This document shows, one piece after another, positions 4,738 to 9,026 of a stretch of DNA of 9,026 bases. The stretch is from an uncultured Lachnospiraceae bacterium. GTDB lineage: Bacteria; Bacillota; Clostridia; Lachnospirales; Lachnospiraceae. Position 1 is the stretch's first letter. Each line of letters starts with the position of its first letter. The stretch covers positions 1-9,026 of the forward strand of contig CAMWYL010000111.1 of assembly GCA_947178465.1 (NCBI GenBank), given 5' to 3'. Position numbers and translations under genes: made by a program. A model generated the notes under the pieces. That model saw nothing but the letters and a program-made list of their open reading frames with translations. It ran no database searches and had not been told where the DNA came from.

Positions 4738-6681
4738 TTAATAATACAGGGAAGACGACGAACCAAACAGCAAATCCTCAATCTCCTCCTCGGTCAGGTC
4801 GAAGATATTGATCGAAGTCTTCGGCACCTCTATCACCTTATTGGTAAATTCGCTTATAATCTTTCCACTCATTATAACCAATGTCTCATTATCATAATCA
4901 AGTGTCGCGTTGTCGATTTCCAGTGTGTAGCTGTCGCCCGCCACAATACCCGTAAACGCGCCCTCGGCCGTTATGGTAAAATCTTCCGTATAACCGTATT
5001 CATCCTTTACACGCAGTGCTATCTCCATGTCAAATTCTTTCCCGGAATAGCTCCAATCATTCTTATACGCAAAGCTCAACTCAGCGCCGTCCACCTCGCC
5101 AAACGAAAGCTTCCAATTCTCCTTGTAGACCTCATCGGACACCTCCGCATTTCTGTCAAGGCCAAAATAATATGATGCATCCGCAGTCTTAAAATAACAG
5201 AAGCAGTCAATCGTATCCAGCGCGCGCTCGTCCCCTAGATAGTTGATGTCAACGGAAAACAGCTCTATTTCCGAATTGCTTACATGAATATCCTCGGGTG
5301 TGGACTCATTGATAATGCGTCCCTTGGAATCCATGTACACATTTATCACATAATCCTGTTCAAAATGCATTCCAAACAGCGCTTCCACAAATTCATCGGC
5401 CTCCTGCCGATACTCCTCATAATCTGTTCCGTCAAGCTCCAAATCAGTACCAACCGCGTTTATTAAATACTTATAATAATTGGTATCCATGAACTCCGTT
5501 TTAAAGCCTTCCAGCCATTCGTTCATCTTATCCTTGCCAATCGTTATGGACACCCCGCTGCACTTCTCGGTCCTTCCGTGAAGCGTAAACTCCTTGGGTT
5601 CGCTCAGCAGTGCGATTTCCCGATTTTCCGCAAGAAGCGTAATATATTTCTCTATCAGCTCTTTGAGCTCCGCCTGCATGGCTTCTTCATCCGTAGCGTT
5701 TTCGAACATTTCCACCGAAAATTCTTCCAAAAGTTCCGGGGCTGTCTCCGCTACCCATGGAGAATTTTTGATATCCTCCTCAATATTTTCAAGGTCGATA
5801 TGATATGTATCATGCAGGATAAGCGGCACCGAAAAATACATGATATTATCCGCCATTACCACGCTTCCGACGGACATCTTAAAGCCATATGACCCGACAC
5901 TCAGCTCATACTCTCCCTGCTTATTGCTTTTATCCGTAATCGCATCCAGCCCGATACTGATGTTGTCCAGGTCATAGCTGAACGGAAGCGTAAATGAAAG
6001 GCTGATATCCGTGTGATACGGCTCCTTCTCCTGACGCTCCTGAATAGCAGTCATTCCCAACAGCTCATCCAGAGAAACCGTATAGGCTTCACTTTCCTTC
6101 TGCTGAATCTCCAAGGCCTGCTGCAGCATCTTCTCGGGATCCTTTGATTTGAACGCACCGCCTCTGAGCAGCATAAATGCGCCGATTCCGCCCGCAAGCA
6201 CAACCAATACCGCAATAATGGCAATAACAATCCCCACCGTCTTGCCCTTCTTAGGCTTCTCATACTGCAAGCCGGGATTCGGCTGCTGATAGTACGGAGA
6301 CTGCACCGGATTGGGCTGTCCGCCGAAATTCGGTTGCTGCGGATTGACCTGCCCGCCGAAATTCGACTGCCCGCCAAACGGCTGTTGCGGGCTTGCAGTT
6401 CCCTGCTGTCCGAGGTTCGGCTGCCCGCCAAAGAGCGGCTGCGGACTTGCAGTTCCCTGTTGCCCGAGGTTCGGCTGCCCGCCAAAGGGCGGCTGCGGAT
6501 CTGTACCGGTCTGCTGTGCCACACTCGGAGATTTGTAATTTGCAGGCCCCTGCTGCACGATCTCCGCAAAGCTTGGCGTATTTCGCTGCTGTCCGTATAC
6601 GGAAGACTGCTCCGCACCATCCGGCTGCCGTACCTCTTCATTTTCTGATTTTGTCCTGTAAACGTTACTGTTCTCTTCCAC
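4738..6681 (-). CDS. Membrane-anchored protein with Q/P/G-rich repeat region and large extracytoplasmic domain, unknown function
   Basis: A 647-residue protein. Residues 1-140 are hydrophilic and rich in Gln, Pro and Gly, with tandem repeats built on FGGQPNLGQQGTAS. A basic stretch EKPKKGK (141-147) precedes one strong membrane helix (about 148-172), so the repeats should be cytoplasmic and residues 173-647 outside. The outer part is acidic and rich in Tyr and Asp, with many alternating segments that look like beta strands; I recognise no catalytic motif and no Cys anchor. The start is a GTG at 6679-6681 with AAGGAG 7 nt upstream, 4 nt after the ABC ATPase stop. Lying between the ATPase and the permease genes, it is likely an accessory or substrate-handling subunit of that transporter, but this is inference. 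No gene name can be given. Confidence 0.85.
   Translation of the reverse strand: MEENSNVYRTKSENEEVRQPDGAEQSSVYGQQRNTPSFAEIVQQGPANYKSPSVAQQTGTDPQPPFGGQPNLGQQGTASPQPLFGGQPNLGQQGTASPQQPFGGQSNFGGQVNPQQPNFGGQPNPVQSPYYQQPNPGLQYEKPKKGKTVGIVIAIIAVLVVLAGGIGAFMLLRGGAFKSKDPEKMLQQALEIQQKESEAYTVSLDELLGMTAIQERQEKEPYHTDISLSFTLPFSYDLDNISIGLDAITDKSNKQGEYELSVGSYGFKMSVGSVVMADNIMYFSVPLILHDTYHIDLENIEEDIKNSPWVAETAPELLEEFSVEMFENATDEEAMQAELKELIEKYITLLAENREIALLSEPKEFTLHGRTEKCSGVSITIGKDKMNEWLEGFKTEFMDTNYYKYLINAVGTDLELDGTDYEEYRQEADEFVEALFGMHFEQDYVINVYMDSKGRIINESTPEDIHVSNSEIELFSVDINYLGDERALDTIDCFCYFKTADASYYFGLDRNAEVSDEVYKENWKLSFGEVDGAELSFAYKNDWSYSGKEFDMEIALRVKDEYGYTEDFTITAEGAFTGIVAGDSYTLEIDNATLDYDNETLVIMSGKIISEFTNKVIEVPKTSINIFDLTEEEIEDLLFGSSSSLYY
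6307..6498 (-). repeat. 54-bp tandem repeats encoding FGGQ-type 18-residue units
   Basis: Two near-identical 54-bp units (6391-6444 and 6445-6498), differing at only a few positions, encode two 18-residue repeats (residues 62-79 and 80-97). Degenerate shorter FGGQ/N-containing copies follow down to about 6307. The repeats stay in frame, so copy-number change by slippage would lengthen or shorten the cytoplasmic linker without breaking the protein. Confidence 0.85.
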
Positions 6682-6685
6682 TCTT

Positions 6686-7378
6686 TTACTCCTTATCGTT
6701 CATCCTTTTTAACAGTTCCTCTCCCCTCAGGGTTCTGTCGATCTCCTTGCTCCTTCCCCCCTTAAGAGCATATATTTTGTCGCATATATCGAGGTCACTC
6801 TCCTCATGTGTCGCAAGCAGAATTGTTCCTCCTCTTTGCTTATATAAAATAAGATAGCTTCTGATATCCGCCTTGCCCGGCAAATCCAGCGCCGCGTCCG
6901 GCTCATCCAAAATCAGGATCGGCGGATTCCCTGCCAGCGCACATCCGATACTCACGCGCTTCTTCATTCCGCCCGAAAGCTTCCCCGCCTTCATGGAAAG
7001 CATCCCGTCCACGCCCAGCACCTTCAAAAAGCCCTCCTGCAGTTCACGCGCAAGCAGCTGCCTGTCCCGATACCATATCAGCAGATTATCCTTGACGCTC
7101 AGCTCCGGTACCAGATTATTCTCCTGCGGCACATAGCCGGTATAACCTTGAAAAAGCTTTCTCCCTGCACGTCCCTGTGCCTTTTGTCCGTCAAAAAATA
7201 TATCGCCTGCCTTTGCATCCCGCAGTCCCGCAAGAATGTTTAACAGCGTGGACTTTCCGCAGCCGTTTGCCCCGACAATGCCGATGCACTGCCCTGCGTC
7301 CGCCGCGATATCCACCCCCGCAAGCACGGTCTTCCTGCCATAGGCGCTCTCTATCCCGGATGCCAAAATACGTTCCAT
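6686..7378 (-). CDS. ABC transporter ATP-binding protein
   Basis: A 230-residue cytoplasmic ATPase with every standard motif: Walker A GANGCGKST (36-44), Q-loop in YVPQENN (Gln85), signature LSGGMKKR (134-141), Walker B ILILDEP (154-160, catalytic Glu159), D-loop and switch His191 in ATHEESD. The length matches single-domain ATPases of ABC-2 exporters (drug, lantibiotic, polysaccharide or Na+ type). It starts at the ATG at 7376-7378, with AAGGAG 6 nt upstream; that site overlaps the stop codon of the preceding rep gene, so the two genes are likely translationally coupled. A longer TTG start overlapping rep lacks support. The probable partner is the double-module permease two genes downstream. 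Substrate cannot be told from sequence. Confidence 0.93.
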   Translation of the reverse strand: MERILASGIESAYGRKTVLAGVDIAADAGQCIGIVGANGCGKSTLLNILAGLRDAKAGDIFFDGQKAQGRAGRKLFQGYTGYVPQENNLVPELSVKDNLLIWYRDRQLLARELQEGFLKVLGVDGMLSMKAGKLSGGMKKRVSIGCALAGNPPILILDEPDAALDLPGKADIRSYLILYKQRGGTILLATHEESDLDICDKIYALKGGRSKEIDRTLRGEELLKRMNDKE

Positions 7379-7388
7379 CTGCCGCTCC

Positions 7389-8477
7389 TTAATTTGATAA
7401 TATCTGCTGTTCAAGGTCCGCGAAATTCATCTGCGAATATGCCGTATCCAGCTCCTTGTTGTTCCATGCGGAGCCTGTCCGCCTGCCGCTCAGGCGCGTC
7501 GGCTCATTATATCCGTTCTTGAGAATGGTCAGCACATAGCCCACTTTATTGTCAACCTGCTTGCGCAGAGTATATGTAAGGATTTCAAACAACTGCTCAT
7601 GGGTGCGCTCATTCGCCTTGGCCGTCCGCAGGATATCCTTTGCCTCCTTGAGACTGCAGTCAAACACGTCAATAACCTCCTGCTCCTCCTCGGTTGCAAC
7701 AACAGAGGTTCCATTCTGCTCAATGGTCTCATATTCAACAACCGTATGCCTTCTCTTGAGCTTCTTCACCTTAAATCTTACCGCACCAATGCTTCTCTGA
7801 CCACTGGGAAGTTTTTCATATATCAGGTCATACTCAAAAGCAATATCCGTATTCCCGTTAATCTCCTCATACGGCTTATCAAGAATTTCCCGCTTGACGT
7901 TGCCGTTCGCATAGGAATCCGGTATCTTCATCATCTTACGCAGCTCATTGAAGGATACGACAAAAACACCGCCGTTAAAGTTCTCCTTGTCCTTCAACAG
8001 ATAGTAAAGCCGCTTGGAGTACTTCTTAGTCAGGTTTAAGGGATACTCAATCCGGTAATACGCGCCCTGCTTGGCAGACATAATCATTTCCTTCACCTCA
8101 GGATGAAGGTCAAGGACAATCTTGCTCCTTCCCTCGTCACCGCGCTTTTTCTGATATTTGATCTTACTGAACCATGGATAATAAATATCTGTCCCCTCGT
8201 CCTCCTTCAGGCGAAAGCCCAAACCCTCGAACTTCTTTACGGCCTTTTGCAGATACGCGTACGCATTCGATTCATCCTGAAGATTATAGAGGTGCTTCAC
8301 ATCACCGATGTTAATCTCGTAGCGTGTATTCTCCTCCGTGTCATCTCCCTCGCCCACAATCCCGAGCAGAATGTCAAGAATATCATTTTGCCGCCTGTCC
8401 AAATCATATCTCGCTTCAATGATTGTCTGCGGCCGGAATGCGACCTCCGTACCTCCCATCTTTTTTTTGCGATTCAT
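7389..8477 (-). CDS. Rep_3/RepB-family replication initiator protein
   Basis: A 362-residue protein resembling plasmid initiators of the Rep_3 (RepB/RepE/Pi) family. The first winged-helix region (about 15-135) includes RYDLDRRQNDILDILL and YAYLQKAVKKFEGLGF. The second (about 140-245) begins YYRIEYPLNLTKKYSKRLYYLL, the most recognisable family segment, and continues with VVSFNELRKMMKIPDSY. Family members bind origin iterons and usually repress their own promoter as dimers. Beyond residue 265 there is an additional helical region ending YVLTILKNGYNEP, vaguely like DnaD-type helical tails. The start ATG at 8475-8477 has AAAGGAG 7 nt upstream; a GTG at 8504 would lie at about the predicted transcription start. 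Finding it as first gene of an ABC-transporter operon, with no iteron array or par genes visible, suggests an integrated or domesticated initiator, or a chromid. Confidence 0.85.
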   Translation of the reverse strand: MNRKKKMGGTEVAFRPQTIIEARYDLDRRQNDILDILLGIVGEGDDTEENTRYEINIGDVKHLYNLQDESNAYAYLQKAVKKFEGLGFRLKEDEGTDIYYPWFSKIKYQKKRGDEGRSKIVLDLHPEVKEMIMSAKQGAYYRIEYPLNLTKKYSKRLYYLLKDKENFNGGVFVVSFNELRKMMKIPDSYANGNVKREILDKPYEEINGNTDIAFEYDLIYEKLPSGQRSIGAVRFKVKKLKRRHTVVEYETIEQNGTSVVATEEEQEVIDVFDCSLKEAKDILRTAKANERTHEQLFEILTYTLRKQVDNKVGYVLTILKNGYNEPTRLSGRRTGSAWNNKELDTAYSQMNFADLEQQILSN

Positions 8478-8509
8478 TTCAACTCTCCTTTGGGTGCACA
8501 GCACACCAT

Positions 8510-8538
8510 ATTATAATGTCTATGATACCCGAAATCAA
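8510..8538 (-). promoter_or_regulatory. Promoter of the rep-ABC operon
   Basis: Minus-strand TTGATT (8533-8538), a 17-bp spacer and a perfect TATAAT (8510-8515) give a strong sigma-A-type promoter with a predicted start near 8503, about 26 nt before the rep ATG. The following genes are separated by 10, 4 and 4 bp without terminators, so this promoter could serve all four. Confidence 0.75.
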
Positions 8539-8544
8539 AGGGAA

Positions 8545-8577
8545 AAGCAATGATTTTTTTTCCTATTTTCATTGCTT
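8545..8577. repeat. 9-bp inverted repeat upstream of the rep promoter
   Basis: AAGCAATGA (8545-8553) and its exact complement TCATTGCTT (8569-8577) flank a 15-nt AT-rich centre with eight Ts in a row. The repeat ends 6 bp upstream of the rep -35 box. Rep_3 initiators often bind inverted repeats near their own promoter, so an autoregulatory operator is plausible. Read on the minus strand the right arm is followed by a short T run, so it might also act as a weak back-up terminator for the gene upstream. Confidence 0.5.
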
Positions 8578-8586
8578 AGGGAATCG

Positions 8587-8615
8587 AAAAAGGCAGACGC
8601 ACATCGCATCTGCCT
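8587..8615 (-). terminator. Rho-independent terminator after the PH-like gene
   Basis: AGGCAGA (8591-8597) and TCTGCCT (8609-8615) form a perfect 7-bp stem that extends by two more pairs after one mismatch. On the minus strand the stem is followed by five Ts (8587-8591). It lies 27 bp beyond the stop codon of the gene at 8642-9016, so it ends that transcript before the rep promoter. Confidence 0.8.
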
Positions 8616-8641
8616 CAATGATTTTCTTTCAGATTCAAAAC

Positions 8642-9016
8642 CTATGATGTAATATTTGCCCGCTTGCTCAGATATTCTATCCAGTTCGTCCGCTTCATAA
8701 CGGAGCACTTATATTTCGTCTCTTTTCCGGTTCCGGGTTCCACTGCCGTCACTGTCATACCTGTCGGGATGAAAAAGTTGATCATGGACTTTTTGATTCC
8801 CTTAATATCCGTATAGTTGACTGCAAAGCTATTCAAACCAAGCGCTCCTACGAAGATGAATTTCTCCTTCGTAAAGAAATAGTTTCCTCTTGTCTGGGAC
8901 ATAAGTGTCCAACGGTCGCCAATTGTGTGCTCCTCAATGGAATCCGTCTCCGCCATCAATTCCTTCTCACGCAGCGTCTTTTCCCACTCCGCTTTTTTTG
9001 CTTCCTTTAATGCCAT
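8642..9016 (-). CDS. Small PH/GRAM-like domain protein, unknown function
   Basis: At least 124 residues. A charged, Lys/Glu-rich N-terminal helix (about 1-25) is followed by short strand-like segments (RWTLMSQTRGNYFFTKEKFIFVG and on to about 105) and a C-terminal amphipathic helix around TNWIEYLSKR (110-119). This pattern resembles bacterial PH- or GRAM-type domains, which often sit at membranes; the fold call is by eye only. No signal peptide or membrane helix is seen, so it is probably cytosolic. The ATG at 9014-9016 has no ribosome binding site in the 10 bases left in the window, and the frame stays open to the edge. The true start could therefore be further right, or at the internal ATG of Met21, which has AAGGA just upstream. 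It ends with TAG at a clear terminator. Confidence 0.6.
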   Translation of the reverse strand: MALKEAKKAEWEKTLREKELMAETDSIEEHTIGDRWTLMSQTRGNYFFTKEKFIFVGALGLNSFAVNYTDIKGIKKSMINFFIPTGMTVTAVEPGTGKETKYKCSVMKRTNWIEYLSKRANITS

Positions 9017-9026
9017 ATAATGAACC

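Noticed and set aside
4546..5175. A 209-codon plus-strand reading frame
   Set aside because: It runs antisense across the permease start and the end of the preceding gene, and has no recognisable protein features.
6311..6538. Cys/Gly/Pro-rich plus-strand ORF over the repeat tract
   Set aside because: It is the antisense reading of the FGGQ-encoding repeats and has no ribosome binding site.
8461..8468. A8 homopolymer in rep codons 4-6 as a phase-variation switch
   Set aside because: Eight As encoding Lys residues near an N-terminus are common, and there is no supporting context.
8562..8580. Third copy of the Rrf2 operator (CCTA ... TAGG near the rep promoter)
   Set aside because: Only the outer four bases match, the spacing differs, and the central TATGTCAA of the two good sites is absent.

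Overview
The window looks like chromosomal (or chromid) DNA of a Gram-positive anaerobe of the class Clostridia, probably a Lachnospiraceae-like organism. The basis is the gene set (Rrf2 regulator, NifS and a NifU of the short clostridial kind), purine-rich Shine-Dalgarno sites, and consensus sigma-A promoters. Every gene I can support is on the minus strand, so the text runs from the right end to the left.

Right end (about 8500-9026): a small PH/GRAM-like protein, possibly continuing beyond the window, is closed by an intrinsic terminator. It is followed by a 160-bp regulatory gap holding an AT-rich 9-bp inverted repeat and a good sigma-A promoter.

Middle (2655-8477): one tight four-gene unit with gaps of 10, 4 and 4 bp. 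The order is a Rep_3/RepB-type replication initiator with an extra helical C-terminal tail, an ABC transporter ATPase, a membrane-anchored protein with a Q/P/G-rich cytoplasmic repeat region and a large unrecognised extracytoplasmic domain, and a double-module ABC-2-type permease. The second permease module appears to lack its last three membrane helices. A plasmid-type initiator heading an exporter operon is the most unusual architecture here. The membrane proteins probably form one export or envelope complex; what the Rep protein does there is unknown.

Left (1-2610): a sulfur/Fe-S block. An IscR-like Rrf2 regulator, a cysteine desulfurase (NifS) and an Fe-S scaffold (NifU) are followed by the start of an O-acetylhomoserine sulfhydrylase gene (metY). 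The iscR and metY promoters carry nearly the same palindrome (19 of 20 positions) laid over the -35 box with the same spacing. This implies one Rrf2-type regulator controls both sulfur mobilisation (NifS/NifU) and sulfur assimilation (MetY). The metY leader of about 210 nt also carries a small ORF with its own ribosome binding site and a Cys-Cys-Arg-Cys run, a candidate cysteine-sensing leader peptide. The regulator-operator pair plus this leader is the most testable new system in the window.

No tRNA, rRNA, CRISPR array, insertion sequence or clear iteron array is visible.
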